Positions 7,162-15,154 of a stretch of DNA of 64,000 nt are shown here, piece after piece. The stretch lies in the NCBI RefSeq assembly GCF_900092025.1, contig NZ_FLTX01000046.1, forward strand, positions 19,511-83,510, written 5' to 3'. Both the position numbers and the translations under genes were made by a program. Below the pieces are notes generated by a model that made no database searches, was not told the DNA's origin, and saw nothing but the letters and a program-made list of their open reading frames with translations. This stretch comes from Xanthomonas bromi. GTDB lineage: Bacteria; Pseudomonadota; Gammaproteobacteria; Xanthomonadales; Xanthomonadaceae. The number at the start of each line of letters is the position of its first letter. The stretch's first letter is position 1.

Positions 7162-10100
7162 TCATTGCTTGGCGCGCTCGGCCCGCCGCACCGCGCTTGG
7201 CACATCGATCTGCACGTTGGCCGGCAGCTGCTGAATACGTAACTCGCCGTTCTGCCATTCGGCCGATTCGCCATTGATCGTGGTCTTGCCCGGCGAACCT
7301 TGATAGGGCCACGGCAGCACCACGCCGCCCGGCGGCAGGATCAGCCCGGGCTGCAACTGCAGCAGCAACTGCTTATCGGTGCGTTGCAAGGTGTAGTTGA
7401 GGCGCCCGTAAGGTGTACGCAGTTCGGCAATGCCAATCCCCTTGCCTTCGAACCAGCGCGTTGGCGTACCGGCGGCGATGACCAGGCTGGCATCGGATTC
7501 GCGGCCGTAGGCGAACATGTCCAGCACCGAGCGCACGAAGTCCGAGGCGACCCAGGCATGCGGCAGGTCACCAACGAAGAACGGCGTGCGCGGCGTGCGC
7601 GAGACCACCTCGGCCCACTGATTCCAGGGTTGTGGCGCGCGGTCCTTGAAGAAGAACGCAGTGGCGTCCCAGGCGCGGTCGCGCCACCCCAGGCGCACGA
7701 AGGCTGCCACGTTGCGCCATTCGTAGGGCGTGTAGTCCTTCCATTCGCGCTTGCCGTCGCGGCGGTCGGAGAACTCTTTCCAGTAGCGCTCGAAGGTGTT
7801 GCGCAGCAGATCCTGCGGCAGATGTTGCTGCTCGCCGCCCGGGGTCAGCGCAATGGTGGTCGAGGTCGCATCGAAGTCGCCCAGTTCCGCAGAACCCGGC
7901 AGGAACTCCAGGCTGTGCTGGCGCACGGACGCGCCCAACGAAGCGACCAGGTCGCCACTGAATTCATCGCGCGCAGTGCTGAAGCGTGCCACGTCGTCTG
8001 GCTTGTCCAGCGCACCGGCCAGCATCGCCGCGTCCTTGTAGCCGCGCAGCGCCCAGAAGTCGTCCCAGTACGAATGCACCGGCTTGGCCGAATAACCTTC
8101 GTGGCTGATCGACACCGGCATCATTCCGTAGAAGGCCGGATTGCGCATGAAGTTGTCTTCGGTGCGCTCGCTGGCGCGCAGTTTTTCCATGTAGTCGAAC
8201 GCGCCGGTGACGTGCGGCCACATCTGCTCCAGGAAGGGCTTGTCGCCGGTGTAGCGGTAGTACTCGGCGATGTTGTAGATCAACTCGCCATGGCTGTCGT
8301 TTTCCGGCACCGGGTCGCTGCCGCGGTCGTCCACGCAGCATGGCACCATGCCGTCGGCGAATTGGTACGGCGCGAACCAGTCCACGTAGTCACGCACCGC
8401 GTCTTCGCGGCCGAGCCGCAACAGCCCTTCGGAGATCATTGCGCCGTCGCGGATCCAGCTACGCGAGTACGAACGGGTGCCCGGCTGCAGACGCGGCCCG
8501 ATGCGCGAGATCAGCATGTGCGCCAGCGCCGTGCGCAAGGTATCGACCACCGGCTTGCCTTCGGCCGGCACGCTGATGCGCACGCGGTCGAGCTTGCCGC
8601 GCCATTGCTGCGCCACCTGTTGCTGCGCGGTCTCCGCATCGAAGCCGGCAGGCAACTGCGCGGTGCCGGTCTGCGGAATCACCAGCGCCACCTCGCGCCG
8701 TTGGCCCGGTTCCAGCTTCCAGCGATACAGCAGCACGCCCGACGCCAGGCCGGTTTCGTCCTTGACCTGGGTGACCGTCGGCGGCGTGGCCGCAGTGAGA
8801 TGGCCGACATCCATGCCGCTGTCGAAGGCACTGGCGAAGCCGGCATCCGGTCGCTGCACGGCGAACACGCGCGGCTTGCCGTTGACGCTGACCTGGGCGC
8901 CATCCACGGTGAGCTGTTCGATCCGGCTGACGCCGCCCCGGGTGTTGAGGAACTGCGACGGCGGATTGACCTGGAACGGACGCACCGCCAGGGCCAGGGT
9001 GAACTCGCGCGCGTCCTTGCCGGTGTTTTGCAGCTGGTAGCGCGCAACCAGTTGCGCCTGCTCCGGGGTGCCTTGCACGAAGGCGGTGACGCGCAGGTTC
9101 ATCAGATCGTGATGCCAGTCGACACTGGGAATCGGCAGGTAGTCGTCCTGCAGGCTTTGCTCGCTGCTGACGTCAGACCAGTGCAGCACCTTGCCACCGG
9201 TGACCACGAACGGCTCGATGCTGAAACCGCCCTTGCCCACTTCCACCGCACCGTCTTCGCCGATCAGGCCCTGTTCCGTGCCACCGTCCAACCCCAGGAT
9301 GGTCCAGTACGGCTGCTCGCCGGAGAAGCCGCGCGGGTAGCTGCCACGCGGCAGCTGCGCGGCCAGCGACTTGATGAAGTCATTCGGCGTTGCGGCGAAT
9401 GCCAGTGGCTGCAGTTGTACTTCCTTGATGCCGTAGCGCCAGTTCGGGCCGTCCTTGAGATCGAAGCGCAGATAGCGTGCTTCGGTATCGGGCAAGGCCA
9501 GCCAATCGGTGCCGCCGGCTCCGGCGGTGACGGTGCGCAGATCGCGCCAGCTGCGTCCGTCGCTGGAAGAGCGCACCGCATATTGCGAAGCCTGCAGACC
9601 CGGCACCCACTGCACCACGGCGCCGCCGAATTCGCGCACCTTGCCCAGATCCAGCGTGACCGTTTGTTGCTTGACCGCGCCGCTGAGCCAGAACGTGTCA
9701 GGCTTGCCGTCGGCCAACCGCTGTTCCAGCGCAGGCGCGGTGTCGGTGATGGCCTTGGTCTGCAGCGGCGAGGTGTCTTCTGACGGCAGCGGCGTGAGCG
9801 TCAGCCGGTCGAAGCACACCGAGCCCTTGCCACCGACCTTGTTGTAGATGGTGAACTCCACATCCGCGCTGCTGCGCAGTTGCTTGTCCTGACCCGGGCC
9901 CCAGGCTTTTTCGATGTTGCGCTTGCGGTAGGTGAACGTGGTCCAGTTCTTCGGGAAGTTGAAGCCCGGCCGGTTGACCCACCACACGTTGTCGCCGCTG
10001 GCATCGATCAGCTTGAGCTGCAGATCGTTGGACGGCGACTCGCCGCGCACCACAAAGCCGAGCCGGTAATTGTCCGGGTACTCGATGGGCAAGCTACGGC

Positions 10101-10329
10101 GGATGCCTACATAGCCGGACACGCCGTTGAAGTTGTAGTCCAGGCACAGCGCATGTCCGCCGGAGGTGGTGGCTACCGGGCGCAGCGAACCACTGACCTG
10201 ATTGGACACCACCAGGCGCCAGGCGCCGATGTCGTTGAAGCCGTCAAGCACACGCTCCTGCGCCTGCGCCGCGCCCGCAGACGTGACGAACGCGGCCATG
10301 GCACACAGTCGCAGGAACACAGGCTTCAC
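7162..10329 (-). CDS. Large secreted discoidin-domain / six-hairpin glycosidase-like protein
   Basis: A 1055-residue exported protein, last gene of the carbohydrate operon. Residues 1-24 are a signal peptide ending AQAQ. Residues ~25-215 resemble a beta-sandwich carbohydrate-binding domain (FNDIGAWRLVVSNQ start). Residues ~235-375 resemble an F5/8 type C (discoidin) domain ending in RYLRFDLKDGPNWRYGIKEVQL. The rest includes an alpha/alpha-barrel region with DGAMISEGLLRLG and ENDSHGELIYNIAEYY near 690-770, as in six-hairpin glycosidases. The GTG start is chosen because it overlaps the permease stop by 4 bp (GTGA) and gives a clean signal peptide; a longer frame upstream is antisense overlap. 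The precise glycosidic activity cannot be read from sequence alone. Confidence 0.8.
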   Translation of the reverse strand: MKPVFLRLCAMAAFVTSAGAAQAQERVLDGFNDIGAWRLVVSNQVSGSLRPVATTSGGHALCLDYNFNGVSGYVGIRRSLPIEYPDNYRLGFVVRGESPSNDLQLKLIDASGDNVWWVNRPGFNFPKNWTTFTYRKRNIEKAWGPGQDKQLRSSADVEFTIYNKVGGKGSVCFDRLTLTPLPSEDTSPLQTKAITDTAPALEQRLADGKPDTFWLSGAVKQQTVTLDLGKVREFGGAVVQWVPGLQASQYAVRSSSDGRSWRDLRTVTAGAGGTDWLALPDTEARYLRFDLKDGPNWRYGIKEVQLQPLAFAATPNDFIKSLAAQLPRGSYPRGFSGEQPYWTILGLDGGTEQGLIGEDGAVEVGKGGFSIEPFVVTGGKVLHWSDVSSEQSLQDDYLPIPSVDWHHDLMNLRVTAFVQGTPEQAQLVARYQLQNTGKDAREFTLALAVRPFQVNPPSQFLNTRGGVSRIEQLTVDGAQVSVNGKPRVFAVQRPDAGFASAFDSGMDVGHLTAATPPTVTQVKDETGLASGVLLYRWKLEPGQRREVALVIPQTGTAQLPAGFDAETAQQQVAQQWRGKLDRVRISVPAEGKPVVDTLRTALAHMLISRIGPRLQPGTRSYSRSWIRDGAMISEGLLRLGREDAVRDYVDWFAPYQFADGMVPCCVDDRGSDPVPENDSHGELIYNIAEYYRYTGDKPFLEQMWPHVTGAFDYMEKLRASERTEDNFMRNPAFYGMMPVSISHEGYSAKPVHSYWDDFWALRGYKDAAMLAGALDKPDDVARFSTARDEFSGDLVASLGASVRQHSLEFLPGSAELGDFDATSTTIALTPGGEQQHLPQDLLRNTFERYWKEFSDRRDGKREWKDYTPYEWRNVAAFVRLGWRDRAWDATAFFFKDRAPQPWNQWAEVVSRTPRTPFFVGDLPHAWVASDFVRSVLDMFAYGRESDASLVIAAGTPTRWFEGKGIGIAELRTPYGRLNYTLQRTDKQLLLQLQPGLILPPGGVVLPWPYQGSPGKTTINGESAEWQNGELRIQQLPANVQIDVPSAVRRAERAKQ

Positions 10330-11162
10330 CCCTTCACACTCCCCAGCAGAAGACCTTGGATGTAGTAACGCTGCAGCGCCAGGAACAATAGCAGCACCGG
10401 AATGACCGTCACCACTGCGCCAGCCATCATCAATTCCACGTCCATGATGTGCTCGCGCGACAGCGCCGCCAGCGCCACCGGCAAGGTGTATTGCTCCTGG
10501 TCGGTCAGCACGATCAGCGGCCACATGAAATCGTTCCACGAGCCCATGAAGGTGAAGATGGTCAGGGTGACCAGCACCGGCTTGAGCATGGGCAACACGA
10601 TCTGGAAGAAGATCCGCATCTCGCTGGCGCCGTCGATGCGTGCGGCCTCGATCAACTCATCGGGAATGCTGCGCGCGTACTGACGCACCAGAAAGATGCC
10701 AAACACCGTGGCCAACGCCGGCACCACCACCCCGCCGATGTTGTTGACCAGATGCAGCTGCTTCATCAGCAGGAACAGCGGCAGCATCGCCACCTGCGCC
10801 GGAATCACCAATGCCGCCATCAGGATCTTGAAGATGCGCTCGCGGCCGACGAACTGCAGCTTGGCGAACGCATAACCGGCCATGGTGTTGATCAGCAACG
10901 AACCGAGCGTGATCAGTCCGGACACCAGCAAACTGTTGGCGAAGTTGCGCGCCATGCCGGTGCGCGCGAACAGCTCGTGGTAGTTGGCCGTGGTGAATGC
11001 CGACGGCAGCATCGGTGGGGGAAACCGGCTGGCCTCGCCGGTGGGCATGAACGACACCGACAGCATCCACAGCAACGGCGCCAGGCTGATCAAGGCCAGC
11101 ACCAGCAAGCCGCCGTTGATCAGCACGGCATTCCAGCGCGATTCGCCGACATCACGACTCAT
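10326..11162 (-). CDS. Carbohydrate ABC transporter permease (MalG/UgpE type)
   Basis: A 278-residue inner-membrane permease of the CUT1 sugar ABC family, second of a permease pair. It has six predicted transmembrane segments, beginning INGGLLVLALISLAPLLWML, and the EAA loop (ELIEAARIDGASEMRIFFQIVLPM) at about 185-210, which docks the ATPase. Its ATG overlaps the stop of the preceding permease (ATGA), so translation is coupled. No ATP-binding subunit is in this cluster; a shared MsmX/MalK-like ATPase elsewhere is likely. Confidence 0.93.
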   Translation of the reverse strand: MSRDVGESRWNAVLINGGLLVLALISLAPLLWMLSVSFMPTGEASRFPPPMLPSAFTTANYHELFARTGMARNFANSLLVSGLITLGSLLINTMAGYAFAKLQFVGRERIFKILMAALVIPAQVAMLPLFLLMKQLHLVNNIGGVVVPALATVFGIFLVRQYARSIPDELIEAARIDGASEMRIFFQIVLPMLKPVLVTLTIFTFMGSWNDFMWPLIVLTDQEQYTLPVALAALSREHIMDVELMMAGAVVTVIPVLLLFLALQRYYIQGLLLGSVKG

Positions 11163-12043
11163 ATCAGGTCCTTCTTGCGGCCAAAGCGCAGCATCACGGT
11201 GGTCACCGCCAGGATGATCAGGAACAACAGGAAAGCCACCGCCGACGCGCGGCCGAGGTTCCACCACTTGAAGCCTTCTTCGAACATGAAATACAGCACG
11301 CTGACGGTGCTCTGCAGTGGGTCGCCGCGGGTCATCACGTAGGGTTCGGCGAACAGCTGGAAATAGCCGGAGATGGTGATCACCCCGACCACCATCAGCA
11401 CCGGCCCAAGCATCGGCAAGGTGATGTGCAGGAACTGCTTCCAGCGCGAGGCGCCGTCGATGCGCGCGGCTTCGTACAGGTCCTGCGGGATCGCCTGCAA
11501 GCCGGCCAGGAAGATCACCATGTTGTAGCCGAAGTTCTTCCACACCGCGAACAGCATGATGGTGGGCATGGCCCAGCGCGGGTCGCCCAGCCAGTCGATC
11601 GGGGCAATCCCCAATTGGCCCAGGCCGAAGTTCACCAGGCCGTACTTGATGTGGAACAGATAGCGCCAGATCACCGCTACCGCCACCAGCGTGGTCACCA
11701 CCGGCGCGAACAAGGCGGTGCGGAACAGCGCCTTGAAGCGCGAGGCCTTGGCATTGAGCAGCAGGGCCGCACCGAGCGACACGCCGATCGACATCGGCAC
11801 GCCCAACAACACGAAGTAGGTGGTATTCCACAGCGACTTCCAGAACAGCGGCGTCTGCAGCAGGTCAATGTAGTTACCCAGGCCGACGAAGCGCAGGTGG
11901 CTGCTGTCGGCCAGCGCGTACAGATCGAAGTCGGTGACGCTGAGCACCAGCGCGGCGAACACCGGCACGCCGAAGAACATGCCCAGCACCATGATCGACG
12001 GCGCGGCGAAGACCCAGCCGGCGACGGAATTACGCTTCATCAT
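11159..12043 (-). CDS. Carbohydrate ABC transporter permease (MalF/UgpA type)
   Basis: A 294-residue CUT1 permease with the N-terminal VAGWVFAAPSIMVLGMFF segment and an EAA loop DLYEAARIDGASRWKQFLHITLPML at about 195-220. Six transmembrane helices are apparent. The start codons ATGATG overlap the stop of the solute-binding protein gene, and its own stop overlaps the next permease. It pairs with the downstream MalG-type permease to form the membrane channel. Confidence 0.93.
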   Translation of the reverse strand: MMKRNSVAGWVFAAPSIMVLGMFFGVPVFAALVLSVTDFDLYALADSSHLRFVGLGNYIDLLQTPLFWKSLWNTTYFVLLGVPMSIGVSLGAALLLNAKASRFKALFRTALFAPVVTTLVAVAVIWRYLFHIKYGLVNFGLGQLGIAPIDWLGDPRWAMPTIMLFAVWKNFGYNMVIFLAGLQAIPQDLYEAARIDGASRWKQFLHITLPMLGPVLMVVGVITISGYFQLFAEPYVMTRGDPLQSTVSVLYFMFEEGFKWWNLGRASAVAFLLFLIILAVTTVMLRFGRKKDLI

Positions 12044-13410
12044 CGTGCGGCTCCCTGGCTCGCTGCGGCAGCGTGGGGAGTGGCCTGCACAGCAGCCGGC
12101 GCTGCTGCCGGCGTGGACGTTTCACCGGCCGGGCCAACATCCCCCCCCTCCTGCTCGAAGATCCAGCGCCGCTTGGCCAAAATTTCGTCCACGCGTTGAT
12201 CCAGTTCCTGCACGGCGGCTTCGTGCGCTTGGCCACCGCGCACCACGCGCTCGGTCACCAGACGCATTTCCTGCACGATGCGCTCCCACTCCAGCACCTT
12301 GGGCGTGGCCTTGACCCGCTCCAGCTGATCGCCGAACGCGTGCGCCAGTTCGTCGTTGGCCAGCGACGGCAGCTTCCAGGTGCTGCGACGCGGCGGCAGG
12401 TCGCCGATGATGGCGTGGAAGCGCGCCTGCACCGTGGGCTCGGACAGGTATTCGATCAGCTTCCAGCTGGCGTCCTTGTGCTGCGAGGACTTGAAGATCA
12501 CCAGGCTGGAGCCGCCGGCGATACCGGCTCCCAAGCCATTGGGTCCCGGCAACGGCGCCGTACCCCACTTGCCCTCCATGCCCGGCGGCTGGCGCAGTTT
12601 GAACTCGCGCACGTTCCACGGGCCGGACAGATAAAACGCGTAATAGCCGTTGAAGAATTCGTACCAGACGTTGGAGACCTGGGTCTCGGAGACCTTGGGC
12701 GCCCAGCCTTTCTGATAGATGTTGTCGTAGAAACCCAGCGCCTTACGAAAACCGGCGCCACGGAAATTGCCGTAGTTGTCATGGTCGCGCAGCAGCCGGT
12801 CGTCCTGCTGCAGCGCGAACGACAGCTGCTGTTCGAATTCGTTGAGCGGCATCAGGATGGCGTAACGGTCGGGGCCGACCTTGCGCTTGATCGCCGCCAT
12901 CACCTGTTCCATCTCGGCCCAGGTCTTGGGCATTTCGCTGTAGCCGGCCTCGCGCAGCAAGTCCTTGCGATAGAACAGCAGGCGCGTGTCGACGTACCAC
13001 GGCACCCCGTACAGCGTGCCGTCGACCAGATTGGTGTCCCACACGCCGGGGAAGTAGTCCTTGGGATCGACGATGGTCGAGTGCGCCACATACGGTTGCA
13101 TCGGCTCAAGCGTGTCCAGCAGCGCGAACTCCGGCAACCAGGTGTTACCGAGCTGGCACACGTCCGGCAGGCCATCGGCAGCGAACGCGGTCAGCAGTTT
13201 TTCGTGTGCCGCGGTCATCGGGATGTTCTGCACATCCACATGGATGGTGGGGTTCTGCTTTTCGAAGTCGGCCACCAGTTCGGAGACCACTTCGGCCTCC
13301 TTGCCCATCGCCCAGAAGCGCACGGTGGTCTTGCCCGGATCGGAGCGTTCGCATCCCGCCACACCTGCGCACAGGGCGGCGGCCAACATCAACAGTTTCA
13401 AAAGGCGCAC
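12040..13410 (-). CDS. Sugar ABC transporter solute-binding lipoprotein (family 1)
   Basis: A 456-residue extracellular solute-binding protein. The lipobox VAGC places the lipidated Cys at residue 20, so it is tethered in the periplasm. TTVRFWAMGKEAEVV starts the periplasmic-binding fold, and LPDVCQLGNTWLPEF and YGVPWYVDTRLLFYRKDLL are characteristic of cluster B binding proteins for oligosaccharides. The C-terminal ~45 residues are Ala/Pro/Gly rich and likely disordered. Only 3 bp separate it from the upstream lipoprotein hydrolase gene, and it overlaps the permease downstream. It would capture the sugars released by the locus hydrolases. Confidence 0.93.
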   Translation of the reverse strand: MRLLKLLMLAAALCAGVAGCERSDPGKTTVRFWAMGKEAEVVSELVADFEKQNPTIHVDVQNIPMTAAHEKLLTAFAADGLPDVCQLGNTWLPEFALLDTLEPMQPYVAHSTIVDPKDYFPGVWDTNLVDGTLYGVPWYVDTRLLFYRKDLLREAGYSEMPKTWAEMEQVMAAIKRKVGPDRYAILMPLNEFEQQLSFALQQDDRLLRDHDNYGNFRGAGFRKALGFYDNIYQKGWAPKVSETQVSNVWYEFFNGYYAFYLSGPWNVREFKLRQPPGMEGKWGTAPLPGPNGLGAGIAGGSSLVIFKSSQHKDASWKLIEYLSEPTVQARFHAIIGDLPPRRSTWKLPSLANDELAHAFGDQLERVKATPKVLEWERIVQEMRLVTERVVRGGQAHEAAVQELDQRVDEILAKRRWIFEQEGGDVGPAGETSTPAAAPAAVQATPHAAAASQGAAR

Positions 13411-13413
13411 GGA

Positions 13414-15051
13414 TTACTCGGGTTTGGGGCGTTGCGTGGAGTTTTGGCGCTGCGAGGGGTCTTGCTGGGCCTGGGCGGCGGCGGCACGCGACTCGGCCAT
13501 GCCCAGCGCGCGCGCCGCAGCCTTCTGCTCGTCTTTTTGCGGCGCCGGCTGCGGCTCGCCTTCTGGGGTGAGCCAGCCGCCGGTGAAGCCGGCGCGTTCC
13601 AGACCGGCGCGGATGTAAGGATTCTTCTTCATCACATTCCAGACGAATTCGTTCTGGTAATTGGCGATCATCGCCAGGATCGGACCCTGATCGATGGCGA
13701 TGTAGTCGCTGGCGACCCAGCCACGGTCCGGCACCATGCGCCCGGTCTTGAGCGGGATGTCGTAGTTGAAGCTGGGGTTGAACGAATCCAGGAAGCCATA
13801 GCTGGAATACAGGAAGTCGCCGTAGCGCTTGTGCATTTCTTCGGTGGCCGGGATCACCACTTCCGGGGCGAACACGATCGAGGAGATGGCTGCGGTCGGC
13901 GCGATGGTGCCGTCGTCGAAGTTCTCGCGCAGGCCGGCGCCGCGCGAGGAGTAGTGGCGGAACTGGCGCTGCTCGCCGCGGTATTCCTGGCTGGTGTTCT
14001 GCGGGCCGTCGCCGGCGGTCAGGCCCCAGACGTTTTCGCCGTAGTCCTTCCACTTCATCGGGTTGTCGATGGCGTAGTCGCGCTGCGCCAGCGTGGCGCG
14101 GCGGCTGTTGAGGAAGTAATCGATGCCGCGCTCGCGCATGTACTGGTCCTGGATATCGCGGAAGTCGATCCAGACATGGCTGTATTGGTGGCCGAACAGC
14201 GGGCCGAACGAGAGGTATTCCTGCCCCTGGTACACGCCCCAATCGTTGTTATAGGTGCGCGTCCAGCTGGTCCACGCGTCCGGATCCACGCCATGGGTGG
14301 GCGAGCCCAAGGCGAGGATGTACAGCATCATCGCCTCGTTGTAGCCCATCCAGTCGTGATTGATGCAGCCGCTTTCGGGGAACCAGCCCATCGAGATCAG
14401 CGGCGCACGTTCTTGCAGCCAGCGCCAGTCAACGCGCTTGTACAGCGCGTCGGCGATCTGGCGGATCTCCTTTTCGCGCGGGTCGTCACCGTCGTAGTAC
14501 GACTGGGTGAACAGCACGCCCATCATCAGCAATGCAGTGTCCACGCTCGACAGCTCAACCCAGCTGTCGTAGCGGTTGCCCTGCTGCATGTCCAGAAAGT
14601 GGTAGTAGAAGCCCTTGTACCCGGCCCGACCGGTCCGCTGCGGCCCCATCGGCGCGTCGCGAAAGAATTTCAGTGTGGTCAGGGTGCGGTCGATCGCCTG
14701 ATTGCGGCTGATCCAACCGTTTTCGATCCCGATCGGATACGCGGTCAGCGCAAACCCCACCGAGGCGATGCTGGCGAACGGGCGCGACGGAAACCGGTCA
14801 GGCGCCAATCCGTTGAGTTCGTTGGTGGTGTCCCAGAAAAATTGGAAGGTCCGGCGTTCGATGTCCGAAAACAGCGGCGGCAGCGGCGGCTTGACCGGCT
14901 TGGGCGGCAGTTGCGCCTCGACCAGGATGACTTTCACCGGCGCCTTCTTTTCGGCCACCTTGGGTTCCTCGGCTTGCTTGCACGACGCCACTACCAGCGC
15001 GCCCAGCAAGAGTGGAATCGTCAACCATCGCGACGTGTTGCCCCTGTCCAT
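13414..15051 (-). CDS. Lipoprotein with glycoamylase (GH144-like) domain
   Basis: A 545-residue lipoprotein: residues 1-24 end in the lipobox VASC. Residues ~50-520 match the glycoamylase-domain pattern, with RTFQFFWDTTNELNGL at the N-terminal end, ASIASVGFALTAYPIGIE, and GINHDWMGYNEAMMLYILALGSPTH-like residues in the middle. Characterised members of this family include endo-beta-1,2-glucanases (GH144). The C-terminus is Gln/Ala-rich. The ATG at 15051 is preferred over a GTG 12 codons upstream because it has a GGTGGGGGG ribosome site and starts the signal peptide; the longer form would translate through the operator. First gene of the hydrolase-ABC operon. Substrate is inferred from family only. 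Confidence 0.82.
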   Translation of the reverse strand: MDRGNTSRWLTIPLLLGALVVASCKQAEEPKVAEKKAPVKVILVEAQLPPKPVKPPLPPLFSDIERRTFQFFWDTTNELNGLAPDRFPSRPFASIASVGFALTAYPIGIENGWISRNQAIDRTLTTLKFFRDAPMGPQRTGRAGYKGFYYHFLDMQQGNRYDSWVELSSVDTALLMMGVLFTQSYYDGDDPREKEIRQIADALYKRVDWRWLQERAPLISMGWFPESGCINHDWMGYNEAMMLYILALGSPTHGVDPDAWTSWTRTYNNDWGVYQGQEYLSFGPLFGHQYSHVWIDFRDIQDQYMRERGIDYFLNSRRATLAQRDYAIDNPMKWKDYGENVWGLTAGDGPQNTSQEYRGEQRQFRHYSSRGAGLRENFDDGTIAPTAAISSIVFAPEVVIPATEEMHKRYGDFLYSSYGFLDSFNPSFNYDIPLKTGRMVPDRGWVASDYIAIDQGPILAMIANYQNEFVWNVMKKNPYIRAGLERAGFTGGWLTPEGEPQPAPQKDEQKAAARALGMAESRAAAAQAQQDPSQRQNSTQRPKPE

Positions 15052-15065
15052 CCGCCCCCCACCTG

Positions 15066-15079
15066 TGTAATCGATTACA
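15066..15079. promoter_or_regulatory. LacI-family operator before the hydrolase-ABC operon
   Basis: TGTAATCGATTACA is a perfect 14-bp palindrome with the central CG typical of LacI-family operators. It lies 14 bp upstream of the glycoamylase-protein start codon. Two closely related sites (TGTAAGCGTTTTCA, 12 of 14 identical) flank the promoter region of the lacI-type gene of the same locus, which makes this regulator the obvious binder. Confidence 0.75.
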
Positions 15080-15116
15080 TCTCGCACGCAAACCTACCCT
15101 ATCCAGGCGCCGAGTT

Positions 15117-15148
15117 CGACCGCCCTGGCGTTGCAGCCAGGGCGGTCG
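15117..15148. terminator. Strong hairpin after the TonB-dependent receptor gene
   Basis: A 13-bp perfect stem (15117-15129 with 15136-15148) with a 6-nt loop lies 6 bp past the receptor stop codon. There is no T-run, so it may act as a pause, an mRNA 3'-end stabiliser or a weak terminator rather than a classical one. It separates the receptor gene from the operon beginning at 15051. Confidence 0.6.
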
Positions 15149-15154
15149 CGCACC

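Noticed and set aside
7300..9783. 827-aa plus-strand open frame
   Set aside because: Antisense to the discoidin/six-hairpin gene; no signal peptide, no motif and no ribosome site.
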